DNA of 38,809 nt from Pseudoalteromonas shioyasakiensis (GTDB taxonomy: Bacteria > Pseudomonadota > Gammaproteobacteria > Enterobacterales > Alteromonadaceae): assembly GCF_022398475.1 (NCBI RefSeq), contig NZ_JAKEVM010000029.1:1-38809 (forward strand), in the 5' to 3' direction. The notes beneath the pieces are model-generated. The model saw only the letters and a list, made by a program, of their open reading frames with translations, did no database searches and had not been told where the DNA came from. The first letter of the stretch is position 1, and the number at the start of each line of letters is the position of its first letter. The position numbers and the translations under genes are program-made. Shown piece by piece: positions 1 to 7,323 of the stretch.

Positions 1-119
1 CTTCCATACTGACAATACTCATCTATACTTAAATCCACAGCAAGATAAAATGTCGTGTTTTTATAGTGATTATCTATAATAAACATGACATTACTTATTA
101 CATTAAACATACTGAGTAT

Positions 120-138
120 GACTTAACATCGTTAAGTC
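120..138. repeat. Short inverted repeat ahead of the small membrane protein gene
   Basis: GACTTAAC-ATC-GTTAAGTC gives two perfect 8-base arms around a 3-base loop. It ends 17 bases before the AAGGAG ribosome site of the next gene. It could be an operator or a leader hairpin; nothing in the sequence decides which. A TATAAT at 75-80 lies upstream without a convincing -35. Confidence 0.4.
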
Positions 139-168
139 CATCTATTAGCGGTATAAAGGAGAAAAGTG

Positions 169-372
169 ATGACACAACTAATCGTTTTGTTGCTGATTGT
201 GAATCTAGGGATAGCGTATCAATGTTACCGTAATGCGACCTTTAAGGGGTACCCGGTAAAAACATTTACAGGGCTAGGTTTAGTACCTTACTTTAATTTA
301 GTCGTGTGGGTTTACTTGTTGTTTTTACCCGACTTAAAACCATTTTCAATGAATGAAAAGCAGCCACTTTAG
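169..372 (+). CDS. Small two-helix membrane protein, function unknown
   Basis: A 67-residue hydrophobic protein that I do not recognise. It has an N-terminal helix (about residues 2-18), a short polar stretch with YRNATFKGYPVK, and a second helix (about 36-53), so it probably spans the inner membrane twice. I chose the ATG at 169 over the GTG at 166 because AAGGAG at 156-161 sits 7 bases from the ATG and only 4 from the GTG. The stop codon lies inside the following terminator hairpin, a compact arrangement that supports a real, separately transcribed gene. It stands alone and is convergent with the ECF cassette. It resembles short membrane proteins with a PLDc_N-like helix pair only in general character. 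Confidence 0.6.
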   Translation: MTQLIVLLLIVNLGIAYQCYRNATFKGYPVKTFTGLGLVPYFNLVVWVYLLFLPDLKPFSMNEKQPL

Positions 373-383
373 GCTGCTTTTTT
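356..383. terminator. Bidirectional intrinsic terminator
   Basis: AAAAGCAGCC and GGCTGCTTTT form a 10-bp stem around a 6-base loop, followed by T-runs on both strands. It ends the small membrane gene (plus) and the ECF cassette (minus). Confidence 0.8.
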
Positions 384-395
384 AGTTGGGAGAAT

Positions 396-1304
396 TTAAA
401 AACTATAAGTTGATGCTTTTTCGAGTAATTGCGCGGCTTTTATATCGCCAACCACACACTTTTTAATGTCTGACTTTTTAAATACTTTTACTTGCTCAGT
501 TTTACCTTCGCTAACACCACGGATGATAAAGCTGACATGTTCATCGTTAGGCAGATTTCTTAAACCGCTCCCATAATCACACAAAGTCAGTGATAAGCTC
601 TTATCTACTTGCTTAGCTAAAGAAGCCAGCTGTTGCTTTTGCTCTTTAACACGAGCTTGTTTTTTCTCGGCTAACTCTTTGCGCATTTGTTGCTGCTTTT
701 GTGATAACTTTTGCTGCTGCTTTTCAAGCTCTTTAATCGATGCTTGCAATGCTTGTTTACGCTTCTCGAGCTCTTGCTCTTTGGCATCTTTATCGTGACG
801 ACGGTCAAATTCAAGGTCGCGCTTTTCACGTTCAAGATCACGGATTTCACGGCTCACATCGCGCTCTTGCTCAGCTACTTCACGTACTCGCTCTGCACTT
901 TCGCGCATCACTTCCATGGCTTGCTGATAGGCTTCTTGCGTTTTCACGACTACTGCATCGCTGATCACTTGCACATGTTCGCCTAACACTTCGATTTCAG
1001 TTAGTTCTTCAAAATCAATATCTGGCATAGGTGGCAGCGGCGCATCGGGTACAGAGGCAAACACTGTAGACCAGCGCGAACTGCCTCGTACATCAAAGCT
1101 AAACACCACACCTTGATGCTGCAAATAACTCGAAGACACATTTCTTACCTTGTTATCGGTATCTTGTTTTAACGCCGCTGAGAGGATTTTTTCCATGATC
1201 CCGACTTCACGCTGAATTTTATCTAACTCATCACTTGCTTGTGCCTGTAAGCTTACTGCTGTGCAAAGCAATAAGGCTGCCGTAGTTGATTTGTATTTTG
1301 ACAT
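396..1304 (-). CDS. Exported coiled-coil protein of an ECF sigma cassette, unknown function
   Basis: A 302-residue protein with a signal peptide (residues 1-23, ending near AQAS). A globular N-terminal part (about 24-115) contains a Pro-rich stretch PDAPLPPMPDID. A long charged Glu/Lys/Gln/Arg coiled coil covers about 122-236. The C-terminal globular part (237-302) has two cysteines, C242 and C283, that could form a disulfide. The start is the ATG at 1304, which has GGAG just upstream; the in-frame ATG at 1328 would overlap the preceding gene and remove the signal peptide from the N-terminus. The start codon follows the stop of the anti-sigma-like gene by one base, so the three genes form a tight operon. 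Location in the periplasm is inferred. The sequence suggests no enzyme; a partner, sensor or target of the sigma system is possible. Confidence 0.75.
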   Translation of the reverse strand: MSKYKSTTAALLLCTAVSLQAQASDELDKIQREVGIMEKILSAALKQDTDNKVRNVSSSYLQHQGVVFSFDVRGSSRWSTVFASVPDAPLPPMPDIDFEELTEIEVLGEHVQVISDAVVVKTQEAYQQAMEVMRESAERVREVAEQERDVSREIRDLEREKRDLEFDRRHDKDAKEQELEKRKQALQASIKELEKQQQKLSQKQQQMRKELAEKKQARVKEQKQQLASLAKQVDKSLSLTLCDYGSGLRNLPNDEHVSFIIRGVSEGKTEQVKVFKKSDIKKCVVGDIKAAQLLEKASTYSF

Positions 1305-1305
1305 C

Positions 1306-1905
1306 TTAATACTCCAAATTGTTGGCAACGGTTGGCAATGGTCCGCCGTCCACTTGCTCTGCTAAATCATTTAACTGCATACGTAAGTACGCTTGGTCTT
1401 GGGCCCGCTGCGTTTTGATATATGCAAGTACGCTGGCAATATCTTCTTGGCGCTCGACTCGCCCGGTTTTAATCGCTTCTTTGGCCAGTTGGTACATCTG
1501 TTGTTGCTGCACTTCGTTTTGCGCAGTAATGATGTTTTGCAACTGATCAATTTGCTTTTGTTGTGACTCTAGTAAATTGGTTTGCTTGGCCACTTGCTCA
1601 AGTAACTGCAGATTTCCTTGCTGTGGATTACTAACAAAAACCCATGCGCAAAATACTATTGAAGCAGCCACTGCCCACATTCCAGCACCAAAAAACAGAC
1701 TCGTTTTTTGCACTTTAGGCATCGTAGACTCTCGATCCCAATTTGGTACGGGTACCGTTTCATAATGTTGACTTTGTTGTTGCCACTGCATTGCATTGTT
1801 CATCATTGATGCATACTCAGCATTGGCTTGTAACAACGCAATTTGCTCTTCAGTGAGGCTTTCGCCTTCTAACCATGCGGTAAATAATGAATCTAAATTA
1901 GCCAT
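1306..1905 (-). CDS. Single-pass anti-sigma factor-like membrane protein
   Basis: A 199-residue protein. It has a polar, Gln-rich cytoplasmic N-terminus (1-68), one transmembrane helix (about 70-92), and a C-terminal region (95-185) rich in Gln and heptad-like leucines that should lie in the periplasm. This topology and its position directly after an ECF sigma gene, with an 8-base overlap, are those of an anti-sigma factor. The N-terminus lacks the HxxxCxxC zinc motif of ZAS-type anti-sigma factors, so the role rests on context and topology rather than on a recognised domain. The exported coiled-coil protein encoded next could contact its periplasmic coiled region, but that is a guess. Confidence 0.65.
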   Translation of the reverse strand: MANLDSLFTAWLEGESLTEEQIALLQANAEYASMMNNAMQWQQQSQHYETVPVPNWDRESTMPKVQKTSLFFGAGMWAVAASIVFCAWVFVSNPQQGNLQLLEQVAKQTNLLESQQKQIDQLQNIITAQNEVQQQQMYQLAKEAIKTGRVERQEDIASVLAYIKTQRAQDQAYLRMQLNDLAEQVDGGPLPTVANNLEY

Positions 1906-2440
1906 CTACGGCCTCCAAATGCACTTTTAACTTACCAAGCGCACTGTATAGTCTTGATTTAGCTGTATTGGTCGAAATACCTAATTGCTCAGCGATTTCT
2001 TCAAATGTACAGTGCTGAAAAAACTTTAACTCCACCACCAAGCGTTGCTCCCAGGGTAAATTGTTCATCATTGCTTTGAGTTCATCATGCTGCTCAGATT
2101 GCAGTTGATTGGTTTCTAACTCACTATGCTCGCAACTTTCTTCTGGTATATCGTCTAAACCTTGATGCAGCTTACGGCGGCGGTAATATTCAACACTACG
2201 CCGGTGCACAATTTGATAGAGCCAAGTATTAAAACTCGACTCACCACGAAAACTCGGCAAGCTTTTATAAACAGAAATAAACACTTCTTGCATTAAATCC
2301 ATTGCATCATCAGGGTGACTTAACATCCTTAGGCAATAGTTATATACCTGTGTTTCGTGCTGCTTGACTAATTTCAACCACGCCCGTTTATTGCCCTGTT
2401 GCGCTTTAGCAATTAGTGTCTCAAGTGATTGAAAAAACAC
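1898..2440 (-). CDS. ECF-type RNA polymerase sigma factor (sigma-70 family)
   Basis: A 180-residue group IV sigma factor. Region 2 spans about 20-90 and contains DAMDLMQEVFISVYKSL (core binding) and FNTWLYQIVHRRSVEYYRRR (-10 recognition). Region 4 spans about 122-172, with the helix-turn-helix FEEIAEQLGISTNTAKSRL for -35 recognition. The start is a GTG at 2440 preceded at 5 bases by GAGG; an upstream ATG is out of frame. The gene overlaps the anti-sigma-like gene by 8 bases, which suggests translational coupling. A promoter-like pair upstream (2486-2514) could be self-recognised. The stimulus cannot be read from the sequence. Confidence 0.92.
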   Translation of the reverse strand: MFFQSLETLIAKAQQGNKRAWLKLVKQHETQVYNYCLRMLSHPDDAMDLMQEVFISVYKSLPSFRGESSFNTWLYQIVHRRSVEYYRRRKLHQGLDDIPEESCEHSELETNQLQSEQHDELKAMMNNLPWEQRLVVELKFFQHCTFEEIAEQLGISTNTAKSRLYSALGKLKVHLEAVDG

Positions 2441-2485
2441 GCTAGCCTCGTCATCTGATCTGCCTTTAATGGTTTTGTTATTATG

Positions 2486-2514
2486 TTAGTCGAGGGAAGG
2501 AAAAAAATAGTTTG
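2486..2514 (-). promoter_or_regulatory. Candidate autogenous ECF promoter
   Basis: On the minus strand CAAACT (-35 like) and CGACTAA (-10 like) are separated by 16 bases that include a T-tract. The arrangement resembles the AAC-type -35 and C/G-TC-type -10 elements of many ECF sigma factors. It lies about 46 bases ahead of the sigma gene's GTG. The assignment is tentative. Confidence 0.35.
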
Positions 2515-2526
2515 CTTAAATAATAA

Positions 2527-2557
2527 AAAACCCCAAATATTTTTTATTTGGGGTTTT
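2527..2557 (-). terminator. Intrinsic terminator after oxyR
   Basis: AAAACCCCAAATA and its perfect complement form a 13-bp stem around a 5-T loop, flanked by A and T runs. It lies 17 bases beyond the oxyR stop and before the ECF sigma promoter region, so it separates the two minus-strand units. Confidence 0.85.
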
Positions 2558-2574
2558 ATTTAGAGGTAGAGGCT

Positions 2575-3504
2575 TTATTCGTTGTCACACTGACCGTCTA
2601 AGCTACACTGCTTATTAAGAAACAGCTCTAGCTGCTGACTAAACAGCCTAAAGTCTCTGATCCGGCCTGTGGTTTTACGCCACACAATGCCAATATCACG
2701 GTATGCATCGCCTTGTGATGGCGTAGCAACCATCTCTTTTTTATCTAAAATACCGGCATTGATAGCCATTTGTGGTAAGAAAGTAACACCAAGCTGGTGT
2801 TCAACCATACTTAATAAGGTATGTAAGCTTGCCGCTTCAAATGGGTTAATACAGCTTGAGCGATTCAAATGGCAGGCACTTAACGCATGGCCTGTCATAC
2901 AGTGCTCACGCTCTAGTAAGAACACACTCGCATCTGGTAATAGGTTAAAGTCTTCCACGCCATCTGCTGGTGTGTAATCTTTATGGTGCACTAGGCTGAA
3001 CTGATCTTTAGCGAGTACTTGGGTATGAAACTTTTCAGTGTCATACGGTAAAGCAAGTAATGCCATATCAATTTGGCCATGCTCAAGTTTATCGAGTAGC
3101 TTGTCACTGGTGTCTTCAACCAAAACTAACTCTAACTCGGTAAAGGTCTGTTTGCAGAAATGATATAAAGGCGCAGCAATAAAGCTGGCAATCGTCGGGA
3201 TCACACCAAGCGTGAGTGTGCCACTTAAAGGCGTTAAAAAGCTTTTTGTCAGCTCTTTAAGGCTAAGGGTGTCGTCAATAATCTTACGTGCTTTTTCGAC
3301 AACCTCTTCACCAATTGCGGTAAACATTAAGCTGCGGTTTTCACGCTCTATAAGCTGGCAACCTAAAGTTTCTTCTAAGTTTTGAATTGCACTACTTAAG
3401 GTTGATTGACCGATAAAACAGGCGCTTGCTGCGCGGCCAAAGTGTTGATGTTGGTGGACTGCTAATAAATACTGTAGTTGTTTAATACTTGGTAAGTTAT
3501 TCAT
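2575..3504 (-). CDS. oxyR: OxyR, hydrogen peroxide-sensing LysR-type regulator
   Basis: A 309-residue LysR-type transcription factor. The winged helix-turn-helix is at about 5-65 (LQYLLAVHQHQHFGRAASAC, then QSTLSSAIQNLEETLG), followed by the effector domain (about 92-300). The decisive feature is the pair C202 and C211 in EREHCMTGHALSAC: same spacing and context as the C199/C208 disulfide pair of E. coli OxyR, so peroxide sensing is probably intact. The family activates catalase, peroxiredoxin and related genes when oxidised. No such target lies next to it here. It stands as a single gene between terminators. Confidence 0.93.
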   Translation of the reverse strand: MNNLPSIKQLQYLLAVHQHQHFGRAASACFIGQSTLSSAIQNLEETLGCQLIERENRSLMFTAIGEEVVEKARKIIDDTLSLKELTKSFLTPLSGTLTLGVIPTIASFIAAPLYHFCKQTFTELELVLVEDTSDKLLDKLEHGQIDMALLALPYDTEKFHTQVLAKDQFSLVHHKDYTPADGVEDFNLLPDASVFLLEREHCMTGHALSACHLNRSSCINPFEAASLHTLLSMVEHQLGVTFLPQMAINAGILDKKEMVATPSQGDAYRDIGIVWRKTTGRIRDFRLFSQQLELFLNKQCSLDGQCDNE

Positions 3505-3521
3505 TCTCTACCTGCAAATAA

Positions 3522-3554
3522 AAAGACCCCAATACCTAAGGCATTGAGATCTTT
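3522..3554 (-). terminator. Terminator after pit
   Basis: On the minus strand AAAGATCTCAATGCC and GGTATTGGGGTCTTT form a 15-bp stem with several G-U pairs and a TTA loop, followed by Ts. It lies between the pit stop and the oxyR start. Confidence 0.7.
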
Positions 3555-3580
3555 TCAAGCTAAAAGTCTTTTAGTACTTT

Positions 3581-4849
3581 TTATACCCCGAAGGCAGTTC
3601 TCAGTACATAGAAAATAACAATAGCAAGGGCTGCGCCAACTGGCAATGTAATTACCCAAGAAACTACAATGTTTCTTACAACACCCATGTTAAGTGCTGC
3701 AATACCGCGTGCCATACCTACACCTAAAACCGCACCTACAAGTGTTTGCGTAGTAGAAATAGGTAAACCAGTACCTGATGCGATAACAACTGTAGAAGCA
3801 GCAGCAAGCTCAGCAGCAAAACCACGGCTTGGTGTTAAGTGCGTGATACCTTCACCGATTGTTTTAATTACTTTCTTACCTAAAATAGCAAGACCAGCAA
3901 CAATACCTAAACCACCTAGTGGTAAAATCCACCATGCGATAGCCGCTTTCTTAGCGATTTCACCGTTGTGCTCAACAATGTTTACAACAGCAGCTAGTGG
4001 ACCGATTGCGTTAGCAACGTCGTTTGAACCGTGTGCGAAAGCCATACAACATGCCGTTAGTACCATTAGTACTGCGAACACTTTCTCAACGTTGTTGAAT
4101 TGCATTGCTTTGTCAGCTTTAGGGTCAATTTTAAGGCGAGCAATCGCAATCTTACCGATGATAGCAACTACAACAGCAATCGCGATAGAAAGGGCATAAC
4201 CTTCAACAGCACCTAAGTTGATACCAATGTGCTTTAAGCCTTTCTTGATTGTTACAAGCGACATGATGAAGCCCGCTAGACCCATATAGATAGGTACGAA
4301 ACGCTTAGCATTTTTAAGTGGTGCATCAGTGTCAAAAATTAACTTTTGCGCACTCATGAAAATCAAGTAAGCAATAAAACCAGAGATAGCAGGGGTAACA
4401 ATCCAGCTACCTACGATACCCATTACCTTGTTCCATTGGATTGCTTCGCTACCTACTGCAACTAATGCGAAACCAATGATGGCACCGATGATTGAGTGAG
4501 TCGTAGATACTGGCCAGCCTAAGAAAGAGGCAATTAATAACCAGCTACCTGCAGCGAATAACGCGGCAATCATACCTAGTATCATTAACTCAGGTATGTC
4601 CATAAACGGCGTGGCATCGATAATCCCTTTACGGATTGTAGATGTAACCTCACCACCGGCAAGGTATGCGCCAGCGAATTCAAACACCATAGCGATGATG
4701 ATTGCTTGTTTAATTGTAAGTGCTTTTGAGCCTACTGATGTACCCATCGCATTGGCAACGTCATTTGCACCAATACCATAAGCCATGAAGAAACCGACTG
4801 CGGCGGCAGTTAAAACCAATAACGTGCCGTAATTTGCAATGATATCCAT
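3581..4849 (-). CDS. pit: PiT-family low-affinity phosphate permease
   Basis: A 422-residue polytopic inner-membrane protein of the inorganic phosphate transporter (PiT) family, which moves metal-phosphate or phosphate with a cation. The two inverted-repeat signatures are both present: GANDVANAMGTSVGS at 27-41 and GSNDVANAIG at 274-283. The paired WPVSTTH (112-118) and LPISTTQ (near 365) motifs are also there. About ten hydrophobic helices are evident and the length is normal. It follows a DUF47/PhoU-like gene by 42 bases in the same direction, the usual Pit accessory pairing. With the pst operon upstream, the cell carries both low- and high-affinity uptake in one locus. I see no Pho box before this unit. 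Confidence 0.93.
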   Translation of the reverse strand: MDIIANYGTLLVLTAAAVGFFMAYGIGANDVANAMGTSVGSKALTIKQAIIIAMVFEFAGAYLAGGEVTSTIRKGIIDATPFMDIPELMILGMIAALFAAGSWLLIASFLGWPVSTTHSIIGAIIGFALVAVGSEAIQWNKVMGIVGSWIVTPAISGFIAYLIFMSAQKLIFDTDAPLKNAKRFVPIYMGLAGFIMSLVTIKKGLKHIGINLGAVEGYALSIAIAVVVAIIGKIAIARLKIDPKADKAMQFNNVEKVFAVLMVLTACCMAFAHGSNDVANAIGPLAAVVNIVEHNGEIAKKAAIAWWILPLGGLGIVAGLAILGKKVIKTIGEGITHLTPSRGFAAELAAASTVVIASGTGLPISTTQTLVGAVLGVGMARGIAALNMGVVRNIVVSWVITLPVGAALAIVIFYVLRTAFGV

Positions 4850-4892
4850 TGTGTGAACCTTTAATTTTTTTCGTGTTTGAACTGATTTTTAA

Positions 4893-5570
4893 TTAACGAG
4901 CTAACATCAGCTCAAGACGAGAACCTACGCGCTCTGCAATATCTGCAAGCTCGCCTACCCACTCAATGATCTTGTATAAGAACATCACGTCAACAGGGTT
5001 AAGTTCATTTTCGATGGCGCGCAATTGACGGCGAATTTTGATCTGCATGTCATCCGTGTCTTGTTCAATAGCGTCCAATTCAACGAGCATTTTTTCAACT
5101 AAAGTCACTTCGCGACCTTTGAAGCCCGTTTCAAGCAGCTCATCTAGCTCATTGATTGCTTTTGACGCTTGTTTAGTCGCATCAACACAACGAGTTAAAT
5201 AAGCAAGGAAATCTGTTTGGATTTCGGTAGGTATGATCATCTCACGACCAACTACACGACCTGCGATATCTTTTGCTTTGTTAGCAATTTTGTCTTGTTG
5301 AGTAACAAGCTCTAGCAAATCGGTACGCTCAACTGGCATGAATAAGCCACGAGGTAGTTGAAGGCGGATGTTACGTTTCATTTCATCAGCTTCACGCTCT
5401 AAATTACGAATGTTTAGACGGATTTCTTCCGCTTCTTGCCATTCTTCTTTAAACACGTGATTAAAGAAAGGGATCAATGCTTTACTTGCTTGATGTACTT
5501 TCTTAATGTGATCTTCCATAGGCTTAATAGGTGATTTAGCAAAAACCCCTAAAAATGCATTTGTAGGCAT
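4893..5570 (-). CDS. DUF47 / TIGR00153 PhoU-like Pit accessory protein
   Basis: A 225-residue all-helical cytoplasmic protein of the PhoU-like DUF47 family (TIGR00153). Typical features are the N-terminal FLGVFAKSPIKPMEDHI, the acidic and basic helices with IRNLEREADEMKRNIR (about 49-64), and the C-terminal GELADIAERVGSRLELML. Members are almost always encoded beside pit genes and are thought to modulate Pit activity. The gene begins the pit unit and has AAGGG 6 bases before its ATG. It is distinct from the true PhoU encoded upstream, so the locus has two PhoU-fold proteins, each beside its own transporter. Confidence 0.9.
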   Translation of the reverse strand: MPTNAFLGVFAKSPIKPMEDHIKKVHQASKALIPFFNHVFKEEWQEAEEIRLNIRNLEREADEMKRNIRLQLPRGLFMPVERTDLLELVTQQDKIANKAKDIAGRVVGREMIIPTEIQTDFLAYLTRCVDATKQASKAINELDELLETGFKGREVTLVEKMLVELDAIEQDTDDMQIKIRRQLRAIENELNPVDVMFLYKIIEWVGELADIAERVGSRLELMLAR

Positions 5571-5610
5571 AACTGACCCTTTATAAATTAGTATGCTTTG
5601 GCAGCTGCGA

Positions 5611-5638
5611 ATTTTACAGCATTGTGTTCGATTGTGAA
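5611..5638 (-). promoter_or_regulatory. Candidate sigma-70 promoter of the DUF47-pit unit
   Basis: On the minus strand TTCACA and TAAAAT are 16 bases apart, about 40 bases before the start codon and downstream of the phoU terminator. No phosphate box is evident near it, which suggests Pit is not phosphate-starvation induced. Confidence 0.35.
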
Positions 5639-5673
5639 CGCTTTTTCTGCCTTACATCACCAATAATAGACAA

Positions 5674-5690
5674 AGCGGCCTAAGGCCGCT
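5674..5690 (-). terminator. Probable terminator of the pst-phoU operon
   Basis: AGCGGCC-TTA-GGCCGCT forms a G/C-rich 7-bp stem 31 bases beyond the phoU stop, followed on the minus strand by only a short TTTG tract. It is strong in stem and weak in T-run, so some readthrough into pit is possible. Confidence 0.55.
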
Positions 5691-5720
5691 CGGTTTAATA
5701 ATGAAAAGTTGCGGCTAAAT

Positions 5721-6422
5721 TTACAGCGACTTTTCGATATCTTCTTGAGATGTATGACGAATATCTTTGCCGTTAACAAAATAGATGATGTATTCAGCAA
5801 TATTCTGGCAACGGTCGCCAATACGTTCTAATGAACGAACTGACCACACTAAATCCATAATTTTCGGGATTGAGCGTGGATCTTCCATCATATATGTCAT
5901 GATTTGACGGGTAATTGCTTCGTATTCGCGGTCAACTTTGGCGTCTTCTTTATGTACTTCAAACGCACATTGCACATCCATACGTGCAAATGCATCAAGT
6001 ACATCATGAAGCATTTTTGATACTTGGCGACCCATGTTTTCAATGTTCACCAGTAGGTCTTGCTGATCTTTTGTGAATGAGTCCAGCGCAACTTTAGCAA
6101 TACGCTCAGCTTCATCACCAATACGCTCTAAATCGGCAATTGTTTTTGCAATAGCAATTACAAGACGTAAGTCACTCGCTGCCGGCTGACGACGAGCGAT
6201 AATGCGTGTACATTCTTCGTCGATGTTCACTTCCATTGCATTTACTTTGTAGTCGTTTTCACGAACTTTTTGTGCAAGATCGGCATCACCATTACTAACA
6301 GCATCCAGTGCACTGTTTAGTTGTTGCTCAACTAAACCACCCATGTTCAATACATGGTTACGCACATTTTCAAGCTCTTCATTAAAGCGGCCCGAAATGT
6401 GTTTATTGATATTATGTTCCAT
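5721..6422 (-). CDS. phoU: PhoU, phosphate signalling regulator
   Basis: A 233-residue protein made of two PhoU three-helix repeats. Each has the characteristic acidic, metal-binding helix: about residues 93-110 (ADLERIGDEAERIAK) and 194-210 (RSLERIGDRCQNIAEYI). PhoU couples the state of the PstSCAB transporter to the PhoR kinase and restrains uptake when phosphate is plentiful. It is the last gene of pstC-pstA-pstB-phoU, as in E. coli. A TACCTCTATAAATTTCG-side leader (47 bases) separates it from pstB. The phoB and phoR genes are not in the window. Confidence 0.95.
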   Translation of the reverse strand: MEHNINKHISGRFNEELENVRNHVLNMGGLVEQQLNSALDAVSNGDADLAQKVRENDYKVNAMEVNIDEECTRIIARRQPAASDLRLVIAIAKTIADLERIGDEAERIAKVALDSFTKDQQDLLVNIENMGRQVSKMLHDVLDAFARMDVQCAFEVHKEDAKVDREYEAITRQIMTYMMEDPRSIPKIMDLVWSVRSLERIGDRCQNIAEYIIYFVNGKDIRHTSQEDIEKSL

Positions 6423-6469
6423 TGTCTACCTCTATAAATTTCGTTTACGGTACCAAGTGACTTTATTGA

Positions 6470-7297
6470 CTAACCGTAACGGCCTGTAATGTAGTCTTCT
6501 GTTTTCTTCTTGCTTGGTGTTGTAAATAACGTATTGGTATCTGAATACTCAATCAACTCACCCATGTACATAAACGCAGTTTGGTCTGATACACGAGCAG
6601 CCTGTTGCATGTTGTGAGTAACGATTACCACGGTAAACTTATTCTTTAAGTCGTTAATTAGCTCTTCGATAACTAAAGTAGAAATTGGATCTAGTGCCGA
6701 TGTAGGCTCATCCAGAAGTAGTACTTCAGGCTCGATAGCAATTGAGCGAGCAATAACAAGACGCTGTTGCTGACCACCCGATAGGCCAAATGCACTATCG
6801 TGTAAACGGTCTTTAACTTCATCCCATAATGCCGCGCCACGTAAAGATTGTTCAACCACTTCGTCTAGTTTACGCTTTTCTTTAATACCTTGTAAGCGTA
6901 GGCCATAAACTACATTTTCGTAGATTGATTTTGGAAATGGATTAGGACGTTGGAATACCATCCCGACATTTCTTCGTAGTGCAGCAACATCTACATTCTT
7001 ATCATAGATATTGTGACCATGTAGTAAGATCTCACCATCAATACGACAGCTATCAACAAGGTCGTTCATACGGTTGATACAACGTAAAAGTGTTGATTTA
7101 CCACAACCCGATGGACCGATAAATGCTGTTACCTGACCTTTCGGGATGTTCATATTTACGCCGCTAAGCGCTTGTTTATCACCGTAGTATAGATCTAAGT
7201 TTTTAATCTCTAACGCTGTTTGTTCTGCAGTTAGGTTATCTAAATCTAGCTTTGCCGCGCTTTTCGCTTGGTTTACTTGTGGTGCAACTGTAATCAT
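6470..7297 (-). CDS. pstB: PstB, ATPase of the high-affinity phosphate ABC transporter
   Basis: A 275-residue ABC ATPase. It shows the Walker A motif GPSGCGKST, the PstB-typical [15 protein letters not shown] stretch, the signature LSGGQQQR, Walker [13 protein letters not shown] and the switch histidine in [14 protein letters not shown]. It energises phosphate import through PstA and PstC at the inner membrane. The N-terminus is about 15-20 residues longer than the E. coli protein, with a charged lead-in. It lies 26 bases downstream of pstA in the same operon. Confidence 0.96.
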   Translation of the reverse strand: MITVAPQVNQAKSAAKLDLDNLTAEQTALEIKNLDLYYGDKQALSGVNMNIPKGQVTAFIGPSGCGKSTLLRCINRMNDLVDSCRIDGEILLHGHNIYDKNVDVAALRRNVGMVFQRPNPFPKSIYENVVYGLRLQGIKEKRKLDEVVEQSLRGAALWDEVKDRLHDSAFGLSGGQQQRLVIARSIAIEPEVLLLDEPTSALDPISTLVIEELINDLKNKFTVVIVTHNMQQAARVSDQTAFMYMGELIEYSDTNTLFTTPSKKKTEDYITGRYG

Positions 7298-7323
7298 CTC
7301 TGTCTACCTATAAAAATTCTGTA

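Noticed and set aside
711..986. Plus-strand open frames inside the exported coiled-coil gene
   Set aside because: They are complements of the Gln/Glu/Lys-rich coiled coil on the minus strand and lack ribosome sites or family similarity.
2575..3504. OxyR as part of the ECF or pit unit
   Set aside because: Strong terminators on both sides isolate it as a single-gene transcript.
3669..4199. A 176-residue plus-strand frame within pit
   Set aside because: Shadow of the conserved transporter gene on the other strand; composition (Ala/Ile/Pro/Thr) is typical of antisense reading of membrane helices.
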